A stretch of DNA of 64,000 bases. Origin: [Clostridium] aerotolerans DSM 5434 (GTDB lineage: Bacteria > Bacillota > Clostridia > Lachnospirales > Lachnospiraceae). Below the pieces are notes generated by a model. The model saw nothing but the letters and a program-made list of their open reading frames with translations. It was not told the origin of the DNA and searched no databases. Made by a program: the position numbers and the translations under genes. The DNA lies in NCBI RefSeq assembly GCF_000687555.1, contig NZ_JHWJ01000010.1:121507-185506 (forward strand). Reading direction: 5' to 3'. This document shows positions 16,962 through 27,200 of this stretch, piece after piece. How positions within the stretch are numbered: position 1 is the stretch's first letter; each line of letters starts with the position of its first letter.

Positions 16962-18302
16962 ATGAAAAAAAGTAAAAAGTGGCTGGCAATGAGTCTGGCA
17001 TTTTCCATGGTTGCCAGTCTTTCCGGATGCGGGGGAAACAGTGCAGCTTCGGGGGCTGGGAGTGCGGCAGCAAAGGGAAACCCGGAGGTTAAGACTTTAA
17101 GCGTTCTCATGTATACGGATTGGTATAAAGCAGGCTGGCAGGCATTGGAGCAGTACATCAACGAGAATTCCAGTGAGCTTGGCTTTAAGCTTGAGATATC
17201 AAAAATACAGGGAGGCTCCCAGGGAGATCAGGTCCTTCAGACGAAATTTGCCACCAATGACCTTCCTGACATCATTCAGGTCTATAAGCCCCAATGGGTG
17301 GAATCCTATGCCAATGGCCTTGATAAGCTGGTGGATTTAACGGGACTGGATTGTGTCTCTGAGTATGATAAAAAGGCACTGGATGGCACCTTTATGTATC
17401 AAGGGAAGCTATATGCGGTCCCCATTGATTCCGTGGTTCTATCCGGTGTGTTCTACAATAAAAAGGTGTTTGAAGCAGCAGGTGCTGCGATACCAGGAAC
17501 CTGGGATGAGCTTTTGGCAGTTTGTGAGAAATTAAAGGCGAAAGGAGTGACTCCGGTCTATTACTCCGGTAAGGACGCTTGGAGCGTTCAGCCACCTACC
17601 ATCAGCGGTCTGTTAAATGATGCAGCTGAAAAAGGAACGGATACCTTCGGTCTTATGGATCAGATCAATACAAACAAACTGAAATACGCAGATTGTACCA
17701 ATTTTGTAGGCTCCATTGAGAGGACAAAGGATCTCATTGATCTTGGCTATGTGAATGAAACCTACTTATCGGATACCGTGGACAATGCCCATCAGGCCCT
17801 GGCAAATGGAGAGTGTGCCATGTATATCAACGGCACCTGGTGTGCGGATAACATCAATAAAAAGTTTCCGGATAAGATAGATGACATCGGAGCCTTTGCC
17901 ATTCCAACTCCAGGCGGTGACAATTACATCAATATGTTCACCCCCTATTCCCTGGCACTGACTACCAATTGTAAGGATGCAGAGCTTGGGAAAAAGGCAC
18001 TTAACTTCATAGCTTCCCAAAAGGCACAGCAGATTTATGCCGATGCCCAGCCAGGGGTATATTTAAATAAAAATGTTACCAGCGATATTCCTAAGGCAAC
18101 GGAAGATTTAAAGAAGCTTATGGACAGCGGAAAATCCATGACAGACTGGGAAGAGATCAACAAGTATTCTTACGGAAACTTAAGTGAGCCATTGTTAAAC
18201 TATTACACCGGGATGTTAAAGGATGCGAAAGAAGTGGCGCAGGCACTGGACACAGAAACAGAACGCAATGCAAAAGCGCAGGGCGATTCTAACTGGAAAT
18301 AG
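16962..18302 (+). CDS. Sugar ABC transporter substrate-binding lipoprotein
   Basis: A 446-residue extracellular solute-binding protein of the SBP_bac_1 type. The N terminus is a lipoprotein signal with lipobox LSGC (Cys23), followed by a Gly/Ala/Ser-rich linker. The ATG at 16962 follows AAAAGGAAGGG; an in-frame start at 16902 would add 20 residues before the signal peptide and was rejected. It captures sugars or oligosaccharides for the two permeases that follow. The neighbouring pectin enzymes suggest a pectic oligosaccharide, but the ligand is not visible in the sequence. The 198-bp divergent gap upstream holds the promoters of this gene and the YesM-like gene; no clear -35/-10 pair was found. 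Confidence 0.92.
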   Translation: MKKSKKWLAMSLAFSMVASLSGCGGNSAASGAGSAAAKGNPEVKTLSVLMYTDWYKAGWQALEQYINENSSELGFKLEISKIQGGSQGDQVLQTKFATNDLPDIIQVYKPQWVESYANGLDKLVDLTGLDCVSEYDKKALDGTFMYQGKLYAVPIDSVVLSGVFYNKKVFEAAGAAIPGTWDELLAVCEKLKAKGVTPVYYSGKDAWSVQPPTISGLLNDAAEKGTDTFGLMDQINTNKLKYADCTNFVGSIERTKDLIDLGYVNETYLSDTVDNAHQALANGECAMYINGTWCADNINKKFPDKIDDIGAFAIPTPGGDNYINMFTPYSLALTTNCKDAELGKKALNFIASQKAQQIYADAQPGVYLNKNVTSDIPKATEDLKKLMDSGKSMTDWEEINKYSYGNLSEPLLNYYTGMLKDAKEVAQALDTETERNAKAQGDSNWK

Positions 18303-18323
18303 TTTAAAGATGCGGTAGAAAGA

Positions 18324-18383
18324 GATACCAGATATTCGTATTAGTAAACCCATACTTTTACCGTATCTGGTATTTCTGTTTTC
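18324..18383 (+). terminator. Hairpin between binding-protein gene and permease genes
   Basis: GATACCAGATA and TATCTGGTAT form a stem around a ~29-nt loop, followed by TTCTGTTTTCT. Placed directly after the binding-protein stop codon, it could be a partial terminator or 3' mRNA stabiliser that keeps binding-protein mRNA more abundant than permease mRNA. Confidence 0.5.
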
Positions 18384-18407
18384 TCCGTAACAGGTAAGGA
18401 GCAGATC

Positions 18408-19289
18408 ATGCATTCAAATACACGTAAAAGATATTCATACATCTTGGCAATTCCCGGGCTTTTCCTTTATATCCTGTTTTTTATTCTCCCTGCTGTGGGA
18501 GGGCTGGCCCTTTCTTTTGTCAAGATTCTAGGCTTTAATTTATCCTCCGCCCGGTTCGGTGGTCTGCAAAACTATGCAGACGTGTTCATTCAGCCAAATA
18601 TGAGGCGAGCCATTGTTAATTCATTTATATTTGCCTTGATTACCACCATGTTTAAAATGGGAATCGGTCTTTCTCTTGCCGTGCCCTTAAACAGGAAGAT
18701 GGCACTGACCAACGCATTACGGACCATATTCTTCTTGCCGGCAGTCATTAATACCGTTGCAGTTGGACTTATTTTTTCTTCACTCATGCACCCATCAAAC
18801 GGATTGGTCAATAGTTTATTACAGGCAATGGGACTTGGAATTCTTGCGAAGTCATGGCTTGTGGACACTCATCTGGCAATCTTTTCTGTCTGTGCCATTG
18901 AAATCTGGAAATGGTCCGGCTTTACCATGGTAATTCTCCTATCAGGGATGCAGACCATTGGCAGAGAGTATTATGAAGCGGCAGAGATTGATGGAGCTGG
19001 TGGATTTACGAAGTTTAAGTACATAACCTTTCCCCTTCTTTTGCCTGCATTTAACAATGCGCTGATCTTAAGCATCATTGGAGGGCTTAAGGTATTTGAC
19101 TTAATCCAGGCCACTACCCAGGGCGGCCCTGGCTCTGCGACAGAAGTCTTTGGGACTTTAATCTATAAATCCTTTGGTGCAGGAAGGCTTGGAGAAGGGT
19201 GTGCCGCAAGTATCATACTGGCAGTGGTCATTGCAGCAATCGCCATACCGGCATATCAATACATTGCCAACAGGGAGGTAGAGATGTGA
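18408..19289 (+). CDS. Sugar ABC transporter permease (UgpA/MalF type)
   Basis: A 293-residue inner-membrane permease with six hydrophobic segments and the EAA loop EAAEIDGAGGFTKFKYITFPLL that contacts the ATPase. It belongs to the CUT1 carbohydrate importer family. Its stop overlaps the GTG start of the second permease. No ATPase gene is nearby, so an MsmX/MsmK-type shared ATPase is probably used. Confidence 0.92.
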   Translation: MHSNTRKRYSYILAIPGLFLYILFFILPAVGGLALSFVKILGFNLSSARFGGLQNYADVFIQPNMRRAIVNSFIFALITTMFKMGIGLSLAVPLNRKMALTNALRTIFFLPAVINTVAVGLIFSSLMHPSNGLVNSLLQAMGLGILAKSWLVDTHLAIFSVCAIEIWKWSGFTMVILLSGMQTIGREYYEAAEIDGAGGFTKFKYITFPLLLPAFNNALILSIIGGLKVFDLIQATTQGGPGSATEVFGTLIYKSFGAGRLGEGCAASIILAVVIAAIAIPAYQYIANREVEM

Positions 19290-20107
19290 GAAAACGAAAA
19301 ATACGTGAGGCAATCTTAAACCTGGTACTTTGCCTTTGTGCTCTGATCATATTGGTTCCGGTATTTATGGTTATCATCAATTCCTTTAAGAATGGGACAG
19401 AGGCGGCAAGAATGAATTTAGCCCTTCCCACCACCTGGCACATCGCGGAGAACTATATAGAGATGGTACGGGAGGGAGGAATCTTTCGAGGGCTTGTAAA
19501 CAGTACCGTAATTACTGTTATCTGTGTCTTCTTTTTGATTGTGTTGTGCTCCACCATGGCTTTTGTATTGGAACGAAGAAAAACATGTTTCTCAAAAGTG
19601 ATCAATATGACCGTTATTTTTGGACTTGTGCTGCCTCTTCAGATCATACCTACCTACTTTGTCTGCAACTTCCTTGATCTGACCCATGAGATAGCAGCTG
19701 TTTTCGTACTGATTGTTGCCAATATGTCCTTTACGGTCTTTTTATATACTGGTTTTATTAAAAGCATTCCCATTGAAATTGACGAATCCGCCTGGATGGA
19801 TGGAGCCAGCCATACCCAGTTGTTTTTTCAGATTATTTTCCCGCTGCTTCAGCCGGTAACAATAACGGCTGTTATTATTAACTTTATGGCGGTATGGAAT
19901 GATTTTGGAATCTCCATTTATTTTTTGAACAGCGCCAGGAATTACACCCTTCCTTTGACCGTATATAATTTCTTTGGAAACCATAATTCAGATTGGCAGC
20001 TGGTATTTGCAAATGTGGTATTATCCACCCTTCCTGTAGCGGTCGTGTATCTGATGTTGCAACGGCATATTATATCCGGTATGACATCGGGTGCCGTAAA
20101 AGGCTAG
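19286..20107 (+). CDS. Sugar ABC transporter permease (UgpE/MalG type)
   Basis: A 273-residue permease partner with six hydrophobic segments and the EAA-like loop DESAWMDGASHTQLFFQIIFPLL. The start chosen is GTG at 19286, which overlaps the previous stop (GTGA) and has GGGAGG about 8 bp upstream; a longer in-frame reading from 19199 lies inside the previous gene. Together with the binding protein and first permease it forms a CUT1 importer lacking an encoded ATPase. Confidence 0.91.
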   Translation: MRKRKIREAILNLVLCLCALIILVPVFMVIINSFKNGTEAARMNLALPTTWHIAENYIEMVREGGIFRGLVNSTVITVICVFFLIVLCSTMAFVLERRKTCFSKVINMTVIFGLVLPLQIIPTYFVCNFLDLTHEIAAVFVLIVANMSFTVFLYTGFIKSIPIEIDESAWMDGASHTQLFFQIIFPLLQPVTITAVIINFMAVWNDFGISIYFLNSARNYTLPLTVYNFFGNHNSDWQLVFANVVLSTLPVAVVYLMLQRHIISGMTSGAVKG

Positions 20108-20218
20108 AAGCTCTGGAGTGAGTCGTATAGAAGAGAGGAGGGAGGCCATGGGGAGAGGCTGAGTTACAATAAGAGGAAACCTTATGTTACGTAACGAATG
20201 GAAAGGCTGGAGGGGCAA

Positions 20219-22705
20219 ATGAAAAAAGCATTGATATTTTTATCAGCAGTATGTATGAGTATTACCCTGACTGGAAGCCACGTGTATGCAGAGGAACCAC
20301 AGAGTGCAGCATGGCAGGGGTCTGGTGCTACCGTCTATTATGTAGACGATGTAAATGGAAATGATAAGGCAAGCGGTACGACAGAACAAGCGGCATGGAA
20401 AACCCTGGATAAGGTAAATGCTACTACCTTTTTACCGGGCAATAAAATTTGCTTTAAAGCAGGTGGAAAATGGACGGGTATGCTTCACCCTCTAGGTTCG
20501 GGAAGCAGCGGAGCGCCTATTATTCTGGATCAGTACGGAGTGGGAGATAAGCCTCTGATTGAAGGAAATGGAGCGGAAGCAGCAATTAAGCTGGACTCAC
20601 AGGAATACTGGACCATACGAAATTTTGAAGTGACCAATCGGGCAGCGCAGAGAGGTATTCGTCAGGGAATTTTTATTAATGGAAAAACTGATGGAATTAC
20701 TCATGGGATTACCATAGAAGACTGTGAGGTCCACGATGTAACTGGAGAGAACCGAAGATCCCTGGATACCTATAAGAGCATGTACTGGAATTCCGGCATC
20801 TATGTCAGTATGCCCGGCAGGTCCAACCCCTCAGTTCATTATGATGGGGTGTTAATAAAAGGGAATTACGTTCATGACGTGCTGACCAGCGGAATCCGTA
20901 TTAACCAGAGAGAAGATTTTATTGTGGACCAGTATCATACGAACGTGGTCATCGAGGGGAATACCATCAGCAGAACCGGCTCGGATGGAATGATCGTGGC
21001 CAATTGTGTATCCCCCTTGATTCAATATAATCTATGCTACGATGCAGGGGCTCTTGGTAATTCTTCGGATACTAAAATTATTGCAGGCCTGTGGACTTGT
21101 GGGACAGACGATGCTCTATTTCAGTATAACGAGGTGGCAAGGACTGTTTTGTTTGAAAGTGATGGAACTGCTTTTGATACGGATTGGGGAACCGGAGGTG
21201 TCACAACCTTTCAGTATAATTACACCCATGGAAATCAGGGCGGATTCTGGCTTGATTGTGCAGGAATCAATAAAGACCCCAATCATATTAAGACAGTGCT
21301 TCGTTATAATGTGAGCGTGGATGATGAACGGTATATCATTCGGGCAGGAGATATGCCGACCGAACTTTATAACAATACCTTTTACAAATCCCAGGGAAAG
21401 CTTGACGCCTGTTTTGGCAATGCGGGAAAAAATCACAAATTTTATAATAATATATTCTATTTTGAATCTTCACCCGACTGGGCTTCCTCGGTGTATGAGA
21501 ATAACCTGTATTACCCATGTGATGCCAATCCGGCTGATATGTACGCAGTTTCAGCCAATCCTCAATTGGTAAGCCCTGGCCCGGCGCAGGATGGGATGGC
21601 ATTTGCAGACCATTTTAAAATCCAGTCCACCTCCCCGGCCATTGGAAAAGGAGTCTATATCCCGGATAACGGAGGAAAGGATTTCTGGGGAAATGAACTG
21701 AATAAGGGCTCTTATGATATTGGGGCGCACCAGAATATGGGAGCCGGACTTAATGATGAAGATACGTACGTATTTGCCAGGGACTTTTCCATGACTCAGG
21801 GAAATCGGGGCTGGTATTACATGGAGGCGGCAAACGGCTCTTATCAAAATATGACATGGGACGATTCTCAGAAGAAATGGAAAGGCAGCGGAGCCTTTAA
21901 TCTCATCTGGGCACCTGGAAGCATGCATCCTGACGGAAATGATACGGTCCTTGCCTGGAAAGCGCCCAAAGCCGGTACGGTTCAGGTCGTAGGCAATCCG
22001 AAAAAAGCCAATCTTGGAAATGACGGAGTAAACGTAAAAATCTTAAAAGGCTCCACACAGGTCTGGCCAGGAAGCGGCTGGCAGTTTATTGGTGGTTCGG
22101 ATTCCACAGGGGTTTCCCATAATGTCACCATACAAGTAAAGAAGGACGAGATGATTTACTTTGTCCTCAATAAGAACGGGAACAATTACAATGACGGAAC
22201 TTCCTGGAATCCTCTTATCACTTATAATGTGGTGGAAAAATACAGTCTGACTTCTGATTTTTCCAGTGTACAGGGAAGCCGGGGCTGGTATTATCTGGAG
22301 ACAGCCAGCACCGGTTATCAGCAAATGACATGGGATAGCAGTGTCAATCGGTGGAAAGGTAAAAAACAGTACAGCTTAATCTGGGCACCGGCGCAGCTTC
22401 ATCCGGATACTTCGGATACCGTAGTTGCATGGAAGGCATCTCATTCCGGTAGTGTCACCATAAAAGGAAATCCAAAGAAGGTAAGTCAGGGCTATGATGG
22501 AGTCAAGGTTAAAATCTTAAAGAACACTCAAAATCTATGGCCGGAGAATGGTTGGCAATCCATTGGAGGTTCTGATACCACAGGCATGGCCCATCAGCTA
22601 ACCACCAATGTGTCTTCGGGAGACTGGATCTATTTCATTGTAAACCAGAATGGCTCCAATGCAGGAGATGAAATAAACTGGAATCCTGTTATCACTTTTC
22701 AGTAG
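20219..22705 (+). CDS. Secreted right-handed beta-helix protein with duplicated C-terminal domain
   Basis: An 828-residue exported protein. Residues 1-24 form a signal peptide ending VYA. About 40-490 is a right-handed parallel beta-helix with DVNGNDKASGT near its start, seen in many pectin-acting and other polysaccharide-acting enzymes. The C terminus holds two tandem copies of a ~156-residue domain (about 515-670 and 673-828), each with RGWYY, LIWAP, GNPKK, WP..GW and W.P.ITY/ITF landmarks. These are likely carbohydrate-binding modules, by position only. The ATG at 20219 follows GGAGGGGC. It lies 111 bp after the importer genes and may be in their operon. No catalytic motif was identified, so the enzymatic activity is unknown. 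Confidence 0.8.
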   Translation: MKKALIFLSAVCMSITLTGSHVYAEEPQSAAWQGSGATVYYVDDVNGNDKASGTTEQAAWKTLDKVNATTFLPGNKICFKAGGKWTGMLHPLGSGSSGAPIILDQYGVGDKPLIEGNGAEAAIKLDSQEYWTIRNFEVTNRAAQRGIRQGIFINGKTDGITHGITIEDCEVHDVTGENRRSLDTYKSMYWNSGIYVSMPGRSNPSVHYDGVLIKGNYVHDVLTSGIRINQREDFIVDQYHTNVVIEGNTISRTGSDGMIVANCVSPLIQYNLCYDAGALGNSSDTKIIAGLWTCGTDDALFQYNEVARTVLFESDGTAFDTDWGTGGVTTFQYNYTHGNQGGFWLDCAGINKDPNHIKTVLRYNVSVDDERYIIRAGDMPTELYNNTFYKSQGKLDACFGNAGKNHKFYNNIFYFESSPDWASSVYENNLYYPCDANPADMYAVSANPQLVSPGPAQDGMAFADHFKIQSTSPAIGKGVYIPDNGGKDFWGNELNKGSYDIGAHQNMGAGLNDEDTYVFARDFSMTQGNRGWYYMEAANGSYQNMTWDDSQKKWKGSGAFNLIWAPGSMHPDGNDTVLAWKAPKAGTVQVVGNPKKANLGNDGVNVKILKGSTQVWPGSGWQFIGGSDSTGVSHNVTIQVKKDEMIYFVLNKNGNNYNDGTSWNPLITYNVVEKYSLTSDFSSVQGSRGWYYLETASTGYQQMTWDSSVNRWKGKKQYSLIWAPAQLHPDTSDTVVAWKASHSGSVTIKGNPKKVSQGYDGVKVKILKNTQNLWPENGWQSIGGSDTTGMAHQLTTNVSSGDWIYFIVNQNGSNAGDEINWNPVITFQ

Positions 22706-22729
22706 CAGGTTATGTAAAGGGAGGCTGCC

Positions 22730-23327
22730 ATGAAGAAGAATTTCTATATATTTGGGACCGCATTTCTATTATGCATTAACTTCTTTCTTTTAACTGGTTT
22801 TCAAAAAAAAGCCTGTGCTTTTCGTAAATGGGGACAGGATATATGAAGAGGAGTATTTATTTTTGTCCCAGGTTTACACAGGTGGAATGGCAGAAGAGGA
22901 AAAAGGAACCAGGAACAGAGCTGCTTGTGCAAAAGTTGAACAGCAAATGCTTAAGGAGAACAACGTCGTAGAAGATATCTCATTTGCTTCCTTCCTGAAC
23001 AAAGTAAATAAAGAGAATGAAGCAAGAAAGCAGGCAATGGATGCTGGGGAAAGAATCTATGGCCCTAAGGTATACGATGCCAGGATCTATTATGACTATA
23101 TCTATAGCGAAGCAAAGGAGAACATGATAAAGAATGTCTTAATGAGCCAGATTACTGACCAGGAAATCAAAAGCTTTGGTGAAAAAAATAGAATAGATTT
23201 AAGAGAAAAAGAGGAAGTGCAGCTGATTCGCTACCAACTAGCAAGAGAACGTTATATGGTCCAGTTAAAAGACAGAGTGTTAAAAGCAATGATAAAAGCA
23301 GACGGAAAGTTCTATCAGGTCTCATAA
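22730..23327 (+). pseudogene. Small secreted protein interrupted by a -1/+1 shift at an A8 tract
   Basis: An ATG at 22730 with an AAGGGAGG ribosome site encodes a signal-anchor (MKKNFYIFGTAFLLCINFF...) that runs into an A8 tract (22803-22810) and then stops at ATATGA about 39 codons in. From the A8 tract onward a second frame (readable from GTG 22815) encodes ~170 residues starting KPVLFVNGDRIYEEEYL, rich in charged residues, as in the N-terminal part of SurA/PrsA-like exported proteins. Seven A residues would give one continuous ~199-residue exported protein. It is either a pseudogene, a slippage-controlled gene or a sequencing error. No function is assigned. Confidence 0.65.
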
Positions 23328-23342
23328 ATAATGTATAGGAAA

Positions 23343-23377
23343 AGGTTCCATTATCTATTGATAGTGGAACCTTCTTG
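23343..23377 (+). terminator. Bidirectional intrinsic terminator
   Basis: AGGTTCCA...TGGAACCT stem with an inner TATC/GATA pairing, followed by TCTTGTATTT on the plus strand and by TTTTCC on the minus strand. It separates the convergent small secreted-protein gene and the carbonic anhydrase gene. Confidence 0.7.
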
Positions 23378-23380
23378 TAT

Positions 23381-23923
23381 TTAAGAGACAGGGGAAAGCC
23401 TGCCGCAGGATATATCCATAATAAAGCCCTGAATGATTACATTAGAGGGCATGAGGGGATGGGTCTTTAACAGGGTGACTGACTGCTTCACTGCGGTTTT
23501 GATATTATCCATTCCCTGAAGCCAGGAGTCTAAGTCAAACCCGTCTTCCTTAAGCTTCTGAATGGTATCCCGCTCAATTCCCCGTTGGACCAGGTGAGTG
23601 ATAATGGTTTCGGAAGAGATGGTGGCGGACAGACAGTCGGTATGGCCGATGACCATAACCTCCTCTACACCAAATTCCAGAATTGCAATTAAGAGGCTTC
23701 TGATGGTGCTGTCAAAGGGATTTATAATCATGCTTCCAGCCGTTTTTATGAGTTTCACATCTCCACTTCGAACACCCAGTGCAGCAGGTAGAAGCTCCAC
23801 CAGTCTGGTATCCATACATGTAATCAAGGCCAACCTTTTTTTGGGATATTTGTTGTTATTAAAGTGTTTATAAAAACCGCTGTTAACAAAGGTATCGTTA
23901 TACTTTAAAATTTCCTCAATCAT
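23381..23923 (-). CDS. Beta-class carbonic anhydrase
   Basis: A 180-residue cytoplasmic enzyme that interconverts CO2 and bicarbonate. The zinc ligands and dyad of the beta class are visible: Cys36, Asp38 and Arg40 in CMDTR, and His94 and Cys97 in GHTDC. Its length matches the short clade of bacterial beta-carbonic anhydrases. It stands alone between the pectin genes and is transcribed toward the small secreted protein. The ATG has an AGGAGG-like site. A general housekeeping role is likely; no specific link to the neighbours can be shown. Confidence 0.92.
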   Translation of the reverse strand: MIEEILKYNDTFVNSGFYKHFNNNKYPKKRLALITCMDTRLVELLPAALGVRSGDVKLIKTAGSMIINPFDSTIRSLLIAILEFGVEEVMVIGHTDCLSATISSETIITHLVQRGIERDTIQKLKEDGFDLDSWLQGMDNIKTAVKQSVTLLKTHPLMPSNVIIQGFIMDISCGRLSPVS

Positions 23924-24044
23924 AGTATTCCTCCATTTTATTCGAACTGGTTCTAGTATAATCCTGTAATCTTAATGTGGGATAAGCTTAAGCCTTAAAG
24001 ATTGTTTAGCTGATTTTGCTTCATTCATGGGACCTGTCGAAAAA

Positions 24045-24058
24045 TGTAAGCGCTTAAC
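24045..24058 (+). promoter_or_regulatory. CcpA cre-like site, upstream
   Basis: TGTAAGCGCTTAAC matches the catabolite-responsive element consensus TGWAANCGNTNWCA at 12 of 14 positions. It lies about 100 bp upstream of the likely -35 box of the pectinase gene and exactly 200 bp before a perfect copy. Confidence 0.6.
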
Positions 24059-24144
24059 TAGTGAAAAAATGTATATTTTTTAACGAAACACAATTGGAAA
24101 ATATAGGAATTATCACTCGGTAATTTTAATTTTTAATATAATAT

Positions 24145-24174
24145 TTGTTAATTATACACAGTTGTTGCTATATA
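24145..24174 (+). promoter_or_regulatory. Likely promoter of the pectinase gene
   Basis: TTGTTA (24145-24150) and TATATA (24169-24174) with an 18-bp spacer give a reasonable sigma-A promoter in this otherwise gene-free 358-bp gap (23924-24281). A transcript from here has a ~100-nt leader that contains the downstream cre site. Confidence 0.5.
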
Positions 24175-24244
24175 TTATTGACGAAAATTATTCTAATTGC
24201 AATCAGTGGTTGAATAATAAGATAGAAACAGTTAGAATGTTTGG

Positions 24245-24258
24245 TGTAAGCGCTTTCA
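24245..24258 (+). promoter_or_regulatory. CcpA cre site, downstream of promoter
   Basis: TGTAAGCGCTTTCA matches the cre consensus at all 14 positions. It lies in the leader 37 bp before the start codon, where bound CcpA would block elongation. Glucose repression of the pectinase is therefore expected. Confidence 0.8.
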
Positions 24259-24281
24259 CTATTATTATGGAGGAAACCTGT

Positions 24282-27200
24282 ATGAAAGTATTGAGGAAAC
24301 GATGCAAAAAAGCATTGGCGCTGTTCTTAACGGCAGCATTATTGCTGCCTTTTACAGTGTCAGGGGGAGAAATTGCTTATGCAGAACGTTTTTTTGAGCA
24401 GGATGTAGAAAATCCTGCCACACCATCAGAAGCAGGCCGGTTACAAGTCCCGGTTACGGGCTTGGAGGCGACGCCGTCCGAAGCATTTGTATCTCTTCAA
24501 GACAATACGGCAACGCCGTCAGAGGCCTCGGTGTCTTTTGATGAGATTGCAACACCGTCTCAGGCGATGTCTCTCATGGGCACACAGAGCCGATTTACAA
24601 AATCGGAGGGGAGTGTTGATGTGACAGGACTAAGAATTCCTACTCTGGCTTATGATGATACTTCCATGTCTCTTGTCTGGGACAAGCCAGAAAATTATGA
24701 AAAAGTGGCCAATTATAATGTTTATCTAAACGGGGTAAAAGTGGGGGATGCCAGAAGTAATTTTGCACAGCATGCAGACTGGGCAGCTACTTACATGAAG
24801 GCATTTTATGATCACTATGAAAATGCAGGCATTGACATGGTAAATGTTGATATCCATTCCTTCCGCCTCACTGGTCTGACTCCGGATACCAGCTATGAAG
24901 TTTCTGTAATTGCAACGGATGCTTCCGGCGATGAAATGGGCAATATGGCAACCATTACCTGTTCCACAACAAGTACACCAGAGATATTTGATATCAGGGA
25001 TTACGGAGCTGAACCGGTAGAGAGAGGCTTTACATCCCTTAATGAAGAGTCTTCTGCATTTGTGGTAAAGAACACCAAAGCCATTCAGGCAGCCATTGAT
25101 GCTTGCAGCGAAGGTGGAAAAGTAGTAATTCCTGAAGGAATCTATATGTCAGGTTCTCTGTATCTTAAGAGTAATATGACTCTGGAACTGAGAGAAGGAG
25201 CAATACTTTTTGGCTCACCGGACGTGGCACATTACGACCAGAACTATCTTCTCTATCCCTATTCCACGGATACCAGATCCTGGGCACTGATTAACACCTA
25301 CAGTGCGGATGAGAACGGTGGATTTGAGAACATCCGTATCGTAGGTAAGGGTACGATTTATGGAAACGGCTGGAAGTATGGCGCAAAGCAGGAAGTAGCT
25401 GGTGATGGATACGAAGCTTCTTACCAGAAGCGTCAGACTGCTGATCCTGACTGGAGCTTAGAAAGCTTAAAGAAATACGCCTTAAAGGGGTGGGTGGCAC
25501 AGCCGAAGGATAAGGGTGATCTAAGCCTTGGAGTTCTTGCAAAAAGTGCTTATAACAATGCAAGGGGCAAGGGATATGATGAATCCACCGCTTATTCCAC
25601 ACGACCCAATCTGGTGGTTTTGAGAAATGTAAACGGTGTTTACATGGAAGGAATTACAGCAGAAAACCCAGCGTTCCATACCATAGCAGTGCTGGACAGT
25701 GAAAATGTGGTTTCTGATAATGTAAAGTACATTACATACGATGCAAACAACGCGGATGGAATTGAGCTTGGAAATACCCAGAATGCCATGGTCTTTAATA
25801 ACTTCTTCGATACAGGAGATGATGGCATCAACTTTGCAACAGGCATGGGAAAAGGTGTACAGGATACAGAGCAAAAGCCATCAAGCGGCATCTGGACCTT
25901 TAACAATTTCCTCCGGGAATGCCACGGCGGAGCGATTGCTGCTGGCAGCCATACCGGTGCTGGAATCGAAGATATGCTGGTTGAAGACAATGTAATGAAT
26001 CATAGTGATACGCCATTCCGGTTTAAAAGCGCTCCGGTTAACGGGGGCGGTATCAGCAATGTAAGAATCCGGGATTGTGCAGTAGGTGATGCGGATCAGG
26101 TATTTAGTTTTAATACCACATACAGTGATGCCAATCAGGCTACTACGGTGGAGCCGGCGGACAAACCGGCAGAGTTTTACGATATCAGCGCATACAACAT
26201 CACAGCTGATACCATTAACAAGTTAACCGTAGATATTTTGGCAGATGTTGATTATGATTCTCCATATAAAACCTGGCATACTCACCATGATTTGTATTTC
26301 CAGGATATTGTTTTTACCAACATAAAGGTTACGAAAAACTCAGAGCGAATCGTGGGAGCTTCCAATGTGACCTTTGACAACGTGGGACTTAGCTGGTCAA
26401 AGGATGCACCAGCGGAAACAGATGAAAGAGCCTGGGGAAATATTAAGTTTAGCAATGATGTAACCTTCACAGGAACCACGACTCTGTCTGAAAATGCCTA
26501 TGATGCCATGGCAAAACCGGTTTGGCCGGATGATACGGCAACCGTTGCCAGTGCTTCAGAGGCCATAAAACCAAGTGGAGCCCATGAAGTGAACTTAAAA
26601 TGGCCCGCAGCCAAAGATGGTGAGCAGGTATCAGGGACTGGAAAAGTAACTGGATATATTGTGGAGACCTATGTAGGCGATGAACTGGTGGATATCACCC
26701 GTCCAGTGACAGCGACCACAGCAGATATGACTGGACTCTCTCCGGATACCAGGTATGTATTTGTGGTTTACGCAGTGGACGGACCAGGAAATAAGATTCC
26801 GGGACCCCGGTTTGAAATTAACACATCATCGGGAGAAGATAAGAAGCTTAAGGAGCCAGAAGACAAAAATGTGGTATTTTCCAACATGGGCTATACCTGG
26901 GGGACTGCAAAGTTAAGTTCAGCCAAAGCAGCTGATGCCAGAGTCCGCGGCTACCGTGCATTTGTGGATGGGGATCTGGTAGCTACCATCTATAATTATC
27001 AGCTTCAAGAACCGGAGAAAGCTACAATCAGTATGACCGTTGGCCGAATGATGGAAAATGAGAATGAGGTTATCATTGAGGCATTTTCAGACGCCGGAGA
27101 AAGCTTTGAATACAAAGAGGCTACGGTTGAGACGATAAAGAATTATGATTACCATGCACCAGTCTGGGAAGCCAATGCGTTAAAGGCAAGTGCTGTTGGA

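Noticed and set aside
20108..20218. Gap between the permease gene and the beta-helix gene examined for a promoter or terminator
   Set aside because: Only a GTTACGTAAC palindrome is seen; it has no clear partner signals, so no site was called.
25521..25990. Two overlapping ~116-codon minus-strand frames within the pectinase gene
   Set aside because: They mirror the GH28 coding region and have no independent support.
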